A model generated the notes under the pieces. The model did not search any database. It was not told the DNA's origin and saw only the letters and a program-made list of their open reading frames with translations. Positions 1-11,800 of a DNA stretch of 64,000 nucleotides are shown in pieces (within the stretch, counting starts at the first letter, position 1; every line of letters starts with the position of its first letter). The position numbers and the translations under genes were made by a program. The DNA comes from Pseudoscleropodium purum (lineage: Eukaryota; Streptophyta; Bryopsida; Hypnales; Brachytheciaceae). Location: contig OZ017796.1 of NCBI GenBank assembly GCA_963969395.1, forward strand, positions 13,208,501 to 13,272,500, in the 5' to 3' direction.

Positions 1-3000
1 TTGAACATTTTTGGCAACATCCAAAATATGCCTATCATAATTCAAATTGGGAATCTTTAAATCCATATTAATTTCTAGGATTATAGACACAAATTTTACA
101 AATGAAGAAAAAAATTGAGATCAAAGGCTTTGAAATCCAATTATTTTATCATAGCTCAATTTCACCATTTTTGACTTCAATTAACTTCATTCCACCATTT
201 TCATATGAGCTTCATTCCATATTTCATCATAGCTTTAATTTTAGTTGTGGTGCTTTAAGGCCCTCCATGGGTGCAAAGTAGACCCTATAATCCTATATAT
301 GTCAATATATAAATCCCAAAGGTCACTCCAAAATCAACTAAACCAATTTCAACCAAAAAGTCATCATTGGAATAAAAAAATTATAAATAATTTTTTTTAC
401 TTGTATATGCATATGCTCAAAGAATGTACGCTTTTTTTGGTGTAAGTTGGGATTATAGATTTTAATTTTATTAAGATGTAATTACTTCTTGAGAGGTTCA
501 ACTCCCCTCCTTCCTCCATTACATTTGGTAACCATGTGCAATAACAAGGTATTTAATGGGGAGTTATTTATCTCCTTCCATTTATTTTTTCCTTCTCTTT
601 TTGTAGATAAAAAGCTATTGCGCCAGTGTGTATTTTTTTTAGCACCCTATTTTTGTAAAATTCTTAAAAAGACTAATTTTTGGCATTCTATTTTTTGTGC
701 ATTTTAAAACTATGGAATATTGAGAAGACTAAGAACACATTGCAAAAGCAAACATGTGAGCTATAAGCATTCCAATGCATTTGAACTAGGATTAGATGCA
801 CCACATGATATCATTTGTATACCATTCAAAGGATCATGATAAAAAATTAAAGCTACAAGTACATTACACCATTGACAACAAACAAACTCTAAAATACAAA
901 AGCATTGAATTGTAGCATGGAATCTTGATGTGGTATGAATTTTGAAGAAGACAAGTACATTCAAACATATGATAGAGAAACAAAGAAAAATTTAATATAG
1001 AAGTTGTATTTACAAACACAAGTATTTGTAGTCCCAAATTATTCTAAATTCCCAAATTTACAAGTTCAAAGTTCTCATTGTTTCATGTCAATCAATATTT
1101 CCACCTACCACTATATAAATATCTAGCATGTTGTAGTACAATTTTTCTAAGACAAACGCAAGACAATTCCGTAAAAGTTCGTTCCGGAGAAAACTCAAAT
1201 TAGCTGAGTGTTTTAGTTAGCTAATGTTACTTTGTAGGTAAATTGTGTCGTTAATTACAATGTATTAGAGTATTAGGTATAATTCATCTTTTATTTAGGA
1301 GTGGGAAAGAATTCTCTCTCTAATCTCTTTCCGATTATAAATAAAAAATTCTAACCACTAAGTCCGTCTCGGTCTTATCTTAGAATAAAATATAAATTTA
1401 GGATATAAATTAGGAGAACTTGCATCCACAAATCTCATACTTTGAATTCACTAAAATATATTACAAATATATTACAAATATATTCATTCGCAATCTGCAT
1501 CCTACAATATATATTCAAACTTTGAAGATTCGGTTAAACCGAAAATTCATTAATTATTTGTCCCAATTATAATTTCAACATCTAAGATGCTTTGAATGCT
1601 AGTGACTCGATTACTTTGAGTAAATATAATGCACACCCTTTTTTAAGGATTGAACACAACCGAGGACATCACTTTGAGCGAACACATTGACACACATATG
1701 CTTCAAGCATTCTAAAATTTTCCTTGAGGAATGTAGAATTTGCTTTGTTAAATTATTTAAAGAATTCCAAATTCTTTCCTTTTTAAGGCTCTGGTTTTTA
1801 TCCGACTACGAATTATTCCGTTTTTAGCTCTAAGCTTTCTCCATTTGCATTGCTCCAATATCTTGAAGCTTTTATTTGTTCCAATAATACTAATTTTAAA
1901 TTATACTTACTTAATTTTGCACAACTACAAACAAATTCTAATGAAAGAATTTTAAATACACATTTAAACATTCAATCACGTGCTCATGACTTCAATTGGA
2001 ATACCATTTATTTAACATATGAATAATCATTCAATATTTAAAATGTACTTCAATTATTTATAATTGTTCAATAATTTCTACTTGCTAGAAATGTAACTCA
2101 TTTTCTAACTTAAAATCAATCTCAATCCTTAACTTTATTTCAAACATACAGGTCAATTCGTGATACAAAGATTTTCCAATCCTTTAAATGAAATGATTAC
2201 CACTCACTGGTTAATTATCAAATTTCAAAATCCAATCCAATCTCTGAATCATTCAATTGCAAATCAATTCCTGGTTAGCAAATAATTTCCAATCACTGGA
2301 ATTATTAAGTCAATCACTGACTTAATATTTTCCTCTTCTTTTCTTCAAATCTTGCTTTAAACCTTTATACAAAAAAAATTCTCTGAAGAGATAAAATATA
2401 TAACCGATAGACAAAATCTAATTGAAGTACAATAAAATTCTCTTAAAGAGATTCTTCTTCATAAAATGCTCATGGCAATGTAACATCCCAATTCACCTTC
2501 ATGCTTTAAGCAACAAACACTATCACTTAAGTGAAGAAGACAACTTAAAAAATGATAATTATGAATCTACAATTTTATACCAAATACGCGGCCTCACATC
2601 ATGAATACAAGATAAATTAAAAGAGAGAGAGAGAGAAAGATGAGAAAAAGAGAAGCTATTTATTATGATCTTTCCTCAAACACCCCTTCCAATCTCTTGG
2701 GAAAAACCCGTAAAAATTCACAACCACTCAAGCCAAAAAGTCTTTTCGCATTTTAACTTCAAATGTCACCACATTCACACTTAATTTTCAAAAACCTTAA
2801 ACATTTAACCGGTTTCACACTCAAAACAACAAAATTTAACTAAAAAGTAAATTGTCTTAACTACACATGTTGTAACCAAAAGTGATAGATTGTGAATATC
2901 CACTATTCTTCTACCACAAGTTGTACTAGTGAGATAGTTCACATTATAACTATTCATTAAAGTTGAAGAAAAAAAATACAAAAACAAGAAATCGATGTTT

Positions 3001-4452
3001 AAGGAGCACCAATATGATCATGAAGAGTAATTCCAATACAACGGATTGAGTGGAGTCTACTAGGATGCACCTATTGAAGACACTCCTTCCTATCTTCTTT
3101 TAAAGTTGAACTCAATCCACTTAAATCTTTGGTTGCAAGGTTGCCAAAGGGGGCAATGTGCCATGTGTCATTGATGAGAAGACACTATGGACACTGGCCA
3201 AAAATAGTATGGTGTTTCTCAAACCAAAAGAGTATGAATTCCTCTTCTTTGATCTATACAAGACGCACTAGTACCCAAAACTCCTCGCATAATATGATAA
3301 TGGCCCCACTTTATTGTGTCTTCAAAAAAGTCCTTCCATGAGTTGCATGTCCCTCTCAAGTAGTCTAATGTTGCAAATATCATTGGATACTTCTATTATG
3401 GCTTATCTGATTTTTAGGGATCCTTGAATTTAAATTGTGGCACAAAAATGGTAGAATAGCATTCCAAAAAGTGTACTCTAAGGAACTCCCATTCCTCTAA
3501 AATATAGCAAGCTCCATAGATAGTTAGCAAAATGAATTACCAAAAGCATCAATTTTACCAAGAGAAGTGAAATGCAACCTAAAATTCCAAGCAAATGTAC
3601 AAATCCTAATGCAGCAAAGGGTGCTCAAAGGAATTGTGACAAGAAGAACAACAACAATGTTTTGAATTTGCAAGAACTACTTCTTTGTGACAACACAACA
3701 CTTGCAACATGAGCCAAGCAAGTTGTTAAAAACTCACAACGTAACCATCCTAAATTACCACACTCACAAGTCAATGCATTTTCCATCAGTTCGAAGGTAC
3801 TTAATTCAAATCTAGGACACCAATTACAACCACACACCAAAATCACTAATTATCAAATAGAATCTAGTAAGCAGTTTTAAAGGGATTCAATGTTTGGCAT
3901 CTTATTTTTTTCTATTGCCCACAAAAATGTAGGGATTTCTCACCACCCTATTTTATACATAGACCTAACCAAGATATATTACCAATGCTATGGTAGATCT
4001 GCCAAAAGTATAAATTTTTTCTTCAACAAATTAAATTGAAACTATTATTTAATCTCACAACACTTTCTAGTGCATCAATGGTCTCTTCTCCAAGAATTAC
4101 TTAACTAAAAGTCTTTTTAAGTTGGAAATTGTCAAATTATTATTATCTTTTAATATTTATAAGTATTTCTAAAAGTTTAAAATATGTATTTATTAGAAAT
4201 TTTTGTTTACGATTGTTTGTCCACAAATTCTATATAGTTTCTTTTCCTTTAATTATTTTATCAAAATCTTACAGCACATTTAGTGATAAATAAAATGCAA
4301 CAAAATCAATTGATATTTCTTGATATGATCCATATCTATTTTTGTTATTTGATTCAAACTAAAAAAATGAAATTTAGCTACTTTTGATCCCATTTAAAAG
4401 TTCTAAAAAATTCAAGAATTCAATGAATTATTGCAATCACAAGTTCTATGTG
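1..4452. other. AT-rich intergenic DNA, no gene seen
   Basis: No reading frame here has recognisable domains, plausible splice structure or codon bias. The open frames are under about 75 codons and lie in low-complexity AT-rich sequence. The only local structure I saw is a short run of the unit ATATTACAA repeated about three times near 1457-1490. The block is most likely old, decayed repeat DNA. Confidence 0.6.
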
Positions 4453-5171
4453 TTAACCCCTAAATGCAAAAACTACATTTTTTGGCAACATAACAATTTG
4501 GGCAGCCCACTATGAATGGAATTTCTATTTTTTTTTGCTGAAAATTTCACACAATATGTGCTCATGGAATAGCTTTAAGGCCCAACAATTTTTACAACTT
4601 TTGACTACATGATTAAAAAATTATTGCAAGAAATGTAATTTTCAAAACCTGGTGGGCTACTCGGATAGCTCAAAAAACTTCTTTAAAAACTCCTTTTCTT
4701 TAAAAAAAATTTGAAATTAATTTTTTAGATTTATATATGCGTGGAAAGCTTTGAATTATTCCATTTTGATCAATGAGATGAAAGTTATAAAGAGTTTTAG
4801 TTTGGTTGTAGGTATGGCAAACTAAAATTGTTCATAACTTTCATCTCATTGATCAAAATGGAATAATTCAAAGCTTTCCATGCATATATAAATCTAAAAA
4901 ATTAATTTCAAATTTTTTTTAAAGAAAAGGGATTTTTAAAGAAGTTTTTTGAGTTGCTAGAATTGCCCACTAAGTAATGAAAATTGCATTTCATGTAATA
5001 ACTTTTTAACCATATAGTCAAAATTAATAAAATTTGTTGGACCTTATGGCTCCTCCTTGGGCACATATTGTGTGAAATTCTCAACAAAAAAGAATAGAAA
5101 TTTCGTTTTAGTGAGTTGCCCAAAACTACCATATTGCCAAAAAAAATGTAGTTTGGGCATTTCAAGGTTAA
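4453..5171. mobile_element. Foldback element (long palindromic MITE-like)
   Basis: The left arm (about 4453-4800) and right arm (about 4820-5171) are inverted copies of each other over roughly 340 bp, joined by a spacer of only about 20-30 bp. The outer ends are TTAACC and GGTTAA. The arms match almost perfectly near the centre (the GAAAGCTTTGAATTATTCC stretch and its complement) and diverge outwards. No ORF is supported. I found no convincing target-site duplication. An RNA across it would fold into one very long hairpin, so small RNA production is possible. A partial relative of one arm lies near 25400-25480. Confidence 0.8.
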
Positions 5172-8100
5172 ATTCCAAATTGTATAATAATATAATATTG
5201 TTTTTTTTCAATTTGCATTTCTAACATTTTAAAATTTTAAAAATTTTAAAAATTTTAAAAATTATTTTTCACCATATTTTTCATATTTGGTGATAATCCC
5301 AAATTATTTTAGTATATCAGACAGTCAATATAATTAATTTGTACATTAAGCTTTAAAAATTTCAATAATTTGAATTTTCCACTATTTAAAAAAAAATTAA
5401 GATGATGTATAAGAAGAATTATTTTCCTCATACAAATAAATCCAAAAGTTTATCAATCAACAATGCAAAGGCTAAATTTAGTTGGATGGTGGCTCTATAA
5501 CCTAATAGCAATTTCTAATGGCATATTGGATATAGAATATAAAAAATAAGATAAGTATTTGAGAAATTATTGCACTATTCTTTATGTCTAATTGTACCTC
5601 ATTAAGAAATTTTTAAAGAAGTAGATTGTTTTTTGTTTCATATAGATTTTTTTAAATATATCATTTTTGTTATAAACATTAAATCGATTATTTAAGTAAT
5701 TGTAAACTTTTTGTAAAATTATGGACATTTCTTGTAACTATGAATGTATTGGTTGACTACTTGACTATGAGCACTTGTTAAAATAAAAATTTTTAATCCA
5801 AAATATTAATTTTGATCCTTTTTTTTTTTCCAGATTTCCGTTTTAAGCATCAGCTTCATGAAATATGCTTAAATTGATATTAGAATCTGGTAGTAGCATT
5901 GAGACCATTTATGTTGAGGATATTACATCCCTAACATTACTTGTGGAAGATTGAAGCCTTATAATATACTTACTATTATAGTTTTTGAAGCTTATACAAA
6001 TCCGATGAGAACCATAGTGACCTTTCTAGTTTTGTAAACGGAAGGCATACTTGACAACTGACATGTTTTGAGGAGAACTCTAGTATTAGTCAATTAAGAG
6101 CAAGCACTTGATAAGTTTCGTAATTTCTTGAAATAATTGAAATTGACAGACAAAAAACTTACAAACTCAGGCCGATATGAAGTTTGACACAACTAGCGTC
6201 TGTAGTCCTTGAGCTTCCATCAATGACTAACAAGTGGTAATACTTATGGTTAATTAGAACCTTTAATTACTAACAACTATATAGAGAAGTACCTTAGTAA
6301 ATGGCCAAGATTAATTAGCTAATAAGCTATGCAATTACTGACCCAGTTTAGTAACACGTAATCAAATCCTTGATGCTGCGTACTTAAAACTGGATGTATA
6401 GCTCTAATGGCTATTAAGGGAAGGCAGGTTTAGCCAATCTCAGATGTGGATCTGGGAAATATGAATAGGAGACAAGAGGGAAATATATCCATACCTGCAA
6501 AGTTCAAAATTCGAAATACTGACACCTTTATATTTGAGTAAAAGGAAATTTCAGCCCCATTTGATAGGTTCTTTAAGCTCTTCAACTACAATTACATAAG
6601 CACTAAGGCTAGTAGAACAATGTTTCACTGTGACTCAATAGAGTCTCATATTCTATCTACTTTCAGTCAAGTTACTATAGATTCGCATCTTGCACTACTG
6701 TAGCAGACTTCATGGCTTTTTCCCAACCCATTGCTTCACAGGTTCTTATGTCTAATTGTATTGAGCTTTTTGCATACTTGTTGATTGTTTATGTTTTTTC
6801 CAAATGAAGGCAATAACACATGTTTGTGGGCTTAAGACACCTGGTGTATCCTCACTAACTTGCATTTTGTGTGGTTTTTGAGATGGGCACAAGTAAAGCT
6901 CCAAACTTCTTGGAGGAATCTTGGATTCCAGACAAATGCAAATTCCGTCATACTTTTCATGTTTTGATGATGATCTATGGATTAGATGTTTTCCATTATA
7001 CAGTGGTGTTGTTTGAAAAAACTCTAATACATGGTTACATTCTATATTACAATTTAGTTGAGTTTATGACTTGTGTCTTCAACATATGTTTGTTAGTCAA
7101 TGTTTGATACTACCAAATAGTTCAATTTGCATAGACTACTCTTAAGATGCTTAACTCATAGTGGTTGAGATGTTGTTTGGCTTGATGGTGGATTAAGTAG
7201 GTTCATCAATATATGTCATGTGCTCGTTAAGTTAATCCAAATGATCCTGGGCAGTAAGTGATTAGAAGTTACACTTATTGAGTAGTGATACAAACTCTTG
7301 ATTGATAGAAATAAGATGAATATTTGAGGATGATTTAGAATACAAACCAATTAGTGGAAAAATTAGATAAGCACCTGATAAGCTTGGGATGTACTAAAAA
7401 AAGCCATTTATTTATTTTATTTTGGTCCTTTTTTAAAACTCAAAAATCATTACATTTGGACTTCATTTTTGCTTAATAGTCTACATTTGGATTATATAAT
7501 TCATATTTTCATCATTTTTCTTCAATTATTTTCATCTTTTTTTGAACCATCATCTACTTTCTTATTGATGGCTAGCAAATGCAATTTTAATTATAAAATT
7601 TTAAAGTCTACAATATTTAAAGATGTGTTTATAGGAAAATTATAATTTTTCACCAAATTTTTAGAGATTTTTTACATTGATAGACAATACATACTAGACA
7701 TTTACATATTAAGTATACAAGTTAGATTGAATCTCAAATATAATATAACCCTGAAAGGATCATGATTTTGTTTCACTCGAAACCACTTCAAAAGTGTCAT
7801 TCCTAGTGCAAAGAGCTACAATGCAAGACAAAATAAACTACTCTTTTTTTTTTTTTTTTGCCTATTTAACCATATGGAATTGAATTAGATTGGCATGAGA
7901 TTGTGTAAAAGAAAGATTTAGGCACTTTTACCATGTAGATCATAGGATATCAATATTTCAAAGTGAAAAAATTTCTTTTATTGTACCTTGTTTTTTGATA
8001 ATTATTTAGATTTTGAATCCCCTTAGCTTAAATTTTTTGTATTACAATTCTACAAATTTTTGTGGTGGAAAATTGAGTTGAAAATTTCAGAAAAAAATTC

Positions 8101-8476
8101 AAAAAATAAAACAATAATTTTCATTCATTAGAAGGAATTTGAAGGCAATGAAAACCTATTTCTAGCATGTTCCATTTGTTATTCGCCTCGTAGTGAAGGA
8201 ACAATTAGTTAGAATTTTTTTTAAATTCTTAAAATGAAAAAAAAAAGTTGAAAAAAATTGAAAAAAACAATAATTTTATATGATGTGATAGGGTCTTGGC
8301 CACATCATTTTGTTGCAGTGGCAAAATTCTCTTGTTCTCCATAGCTTGGGAACTTGCACACTTCTATTACCCTCAAATCCCATCTAATGCTTAAGAAAAT
8401 GGTTACTTTGAAATATGTACAAGATGGAAGGAAAGAGTAAATCATCTATAGTTCTAAATGGAATTGAAACATTCCA
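5172..8476. other. AT-rich intergenic DNA with simple repeats
   Basis: No supportable gene. A simple repeat of the unit AAAATTTTA occupies about 5226-5265. A poly-T run lies at 7842-7858. Short ORFs such as 6871-7107 show no recognisable motif. Confidence 0.55.
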
Positions 8477-8820
8477 ATGGGTGGTGGTCCGCTTGGGGTA
8501 TCCCCCATCGGACTCGGAGTGGGCCCGAAACGGATTGATTTTTGCATGCTTGAGCGCGTTGCCCACGGCTTCCACATCAGCATATGTCTTGGGCCGGACT
8601 CTGGGCCTGTGGCGCCAAATTTGAACGTGCCGTCATGGCAATGGAGCGTGAGTGGCCCGTTTTTTCTGGCGCGAAGCGTAGGCTGCCAGTCTGTAAACTC
8701 TACCGCCGTTTTCGTGGTCCTCTCATCTTTGCAGGTTGCTTTTCCTGATTTCCCGTGTCGTAGGTTTGTGATGTCAGTTCTTGCAACAATTAATGCTGTC
8801 CTCGTTTTGGGGTTCTTTTC
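8477..8820 (+). promoter_or_regulatory. Probable promoter / 5' leader of the kinase-fold gene
   Basis: Composition changes sharply here from AT-rich repeat DNA to balanced sequence, directly before the long frame that opens at 8821. There is a GGCGCGAA motif near 8669 resembling an E2F core. An in-frame TAA at 8791 precedes the first ATG at 8821, which supports that start. No clear TATA box was found, so the transcription start is not defined. Overlapping frames on both strands here look like chance openings in GC-richer DNA. Confidence 0.35.
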
Positions 8821-11800
8821 ATGCACTTGGCCCCTATGATGGAGTCTGCTCGTTTTGTGTGTGATGGCCTTCCCACGGGTGATGTGATTGTTAGCGAGAT
8901 CCGCGAGGAAGTTCCCGAAATGATGGTCTGTAGATACTTTGGAAAGAAATCATCTAAATCCGGATGGGATTACCGTGAGCACACCACCGCTGCAGAGCAG
9001 ACCGCAATTAAGGAACTTTATTTCCATGTGCATGATTGTCCCGAGCCTACAAACAAAGAGATTACTCTTGCTTTTGCTAGGGGTTTAATATCTATGTCAT
9101 TAGGTCGTCGCGTGAACTGGGCTCAGTTTTCAGCAGAGAGACGGAAGGTGAGGGAAGCATTGAGGAAGAAAGCAGAGGTGAGAAAAGAAAAGAGACTAAG
9201 GGAGAGTGAGAATGGGGATGAGGAGTCTCCTGCCGTGCTAGGAAAGAAGCGCTTGTCAGCCGATTGCCTGCAATTAGGCTTCCCAGAGACATTGTGTTTG
9301 ACGCCAAAGTCGGAGGAAGCGCTGGAAGAAGCGGCCATGGTAAAGAAGTCCCCAAGTAGGGCTGGAAGGCATGGCGTGGCTCCAAGTTGGGGGCCAGAGG
9401 AGGTAGACGGTTTAGCAAAGGTCATTTCAAGTACGAAGGTGTTGTTGCAGGAGGCTATGGTGAGCTTGGAGCAAGGTCGTGACGAGCTTGTGTCCGTTGA
9501 AGACAGGCTGCGCATAAGTGAGTTTTTGCGCTGTCGGGTAGAGAGGAGCGCGCTTTAGGAACACACGGGGGGTTTGGCTACAACTGTTTGTTGTATACTC
9601 GGTGTCTTCTTCAATCTTCAATCTTCAGTCTTCAAACGGTGCCCGTTGGCCTATCCTGTGTAGGCTCTAGATAGGTATAAGGGTCAAGGAAGGGATAAGA
9701 AACCACGGGATACGGGACGGGTAAAACGGGACAGTAGACACGAGCTACCGTCCGAATGATGGGATCCTAAACTTCAAATTCACGGTCTGCTGGCCAAAAC
9801 TCCAGACCGTGAGAACAAGCAAGTCTTGACCATGTGGGCCATTAACCCCACTTCATCACCACGACAATAAATGGGGTTGAGTCTTGGTTTTACCCAGACC
9901 GCCCGCAACCAGGGTTATAAAGCAAAAGGAAATAAAAGACAACGAGCCTCCAAATCAGGCTAGGAATCACAAAGCCACATCCCACACATACATATAAAAA
10001 AAACCCAAAACATTCCTCTTCAAATCTTCAATCTTCAAGTCTTCATGTTTTGATAAAAACAATGAGAAATCTTCAAACCCGTACCCTAAAGTAGCTGCGG
10101 CCTTTTATCTAGTGTCACAGATGGCTCACAACTCCAAATGCTAAGTGCAATAACATTTTGGAAAGCTAACCCAGTAACCTAACACCTCTCCAAATTTCAC
10201 TTTATTCTAAACTACTGTACAAAAGTTATAGGCAAACAAAGTGGCGGCTCTTCTCCTCCTTGCCAACCAACCACTGCCTCTTCAAACTTCTTATAACTTT
10301 TGATTTACAAACTCTGAACATAAGTGTGATAGCAATTTGTAAAGCTAACACATCCGGCTACAACATGTGAAAATTTCACTAAGAACTAAGATTTTGTCCA
10401 TAAGTTACAGCCCAACAAAGTCTCGGTCTCCTATTTTGAGAATCCACTCAACCTCTAAACTTCTACACTCTATAATTTCTTCAATAAGACTTCAAATAGC
10501 TCGTGTGATGGCTATTTAGAGAGATAAATAAACAAACTAACAATCATAAAATTTTCAAAAGAAATCCTTATACTGACCGAAGGTTATGGCCCTCCAAAGT
10601 TTCGGCCCTCCAAAGTTTCGGCCTTGCTCTTCACAAGTGGCAGTCAACCTCCAAGTCATCACACCTCCATAACTTCTTCCTCCAAACTCCAAATCTTAAG
10701 TTTAATGACTCTTTGGAAAGCTAAGATTAAGATGAACACGCTTCCAAAGTCCCTTTGCAAATCGATGGACTGAACGTCAGCTATGGCTTGACAAAGTCTC
10801 AGCCTTTCTTCATGAAAGGCACTAAAACTCCTTAAATTCAAACGCTCATAACTTTTTCATCCTAACTCCAAATCAAACTTGCAAACTCATTTTGGAAAGG
10901 AAATTTCACAAGGAACAATCTCACCAAATTTCATTATCAAAGGCCTCATACAATGGGAGATATCACTCCTCGAAGTTTCGAATTTTCTTTCACACTCAAG
11001 TTTCTCTATACACTCCTACACACATACGCACAAAAAGGAATCTCTCCACACTCTCCTACACCCCCATTTCAAGCAAGGAGGTGGGGCACATCAGCCCATA
11101 CTCCTCTCCTTTCAAGCCCCACCAAAGATGCTCCTTTCTTTTCCCTTATTTTATTTTTATTTTTCAAATCCATCTAATCCCTTAACAATTTTATTTAATG
11201 GAAAGGCAAAAACACATGAGCCTTCCAATCAACTAGATAAGTAAAATTAAATGAACAAACCTAATAAAAAAAATCACTAAAGAGTAGCCACGTGCCCTTA
11301 TAGGTATAAAAGCGTTGAAAATCATCCTCCAGTCGCCAAGTCGCGGACTTGGTTGGCTGGAGAAGCGGTGGTCTTTGGCCGCCCGCCGGTCCGGGTTCGA
11401 ATCCAATTGAACTCGTCGAGCGGCTTGGGTGGCCTACGGCTTGGCAAGCAAGTGAGGCAGGAAATTGGACCAGCCAACCCGCCATCTACCCCCCTGAGTT
11501 GTGCCTATGACAAGACGGTGCAACATTTGAATGCCAACAGGCGTTCCGTTACATCAAACCGTGGTTCTCACCACGACCAACCCCTTTTATCTCAACTTTT
11601 TGTTTATTGAAACTCAAACATACAAAGCTCAGTAGATATATTTACATGATGGAAGAATTTCCATCAGGACAGCGCAGTGACTACCAGGCAATGCTGAGCG
11701 AAAGTAAGGCTCACTTAGTACGCCTTGGTGAGCAAGAAAGAACGTTGAGAAGTAGTTTAGACCTAAAAGCAATACGTCTTAGAGAGTTGGAGTTGTTCGA

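Noticed and set aside
495..505. B-box-like GGTTCAACTCC
   Set aside because: No pairing T-stem, no A box at the right distance.
8446..8839. Overlapping 120-126-codon frames on both strands
   Set aside because: They overlap each other, precede the real frame at 8821 and have no domain; they reflect fewer stops in GC-richer DNA.
9092..9515. Minus-strand frames of 108 and 130 codons
   Set aside because: Shadows of the plus-strand exon 8821-9517, Ser-rich low-complexity translation.
10879..11244. Three overlapping plus-strand ORFs
   Set aside because: All frames are open at once in CT-rich sequence without a domain; not coding.
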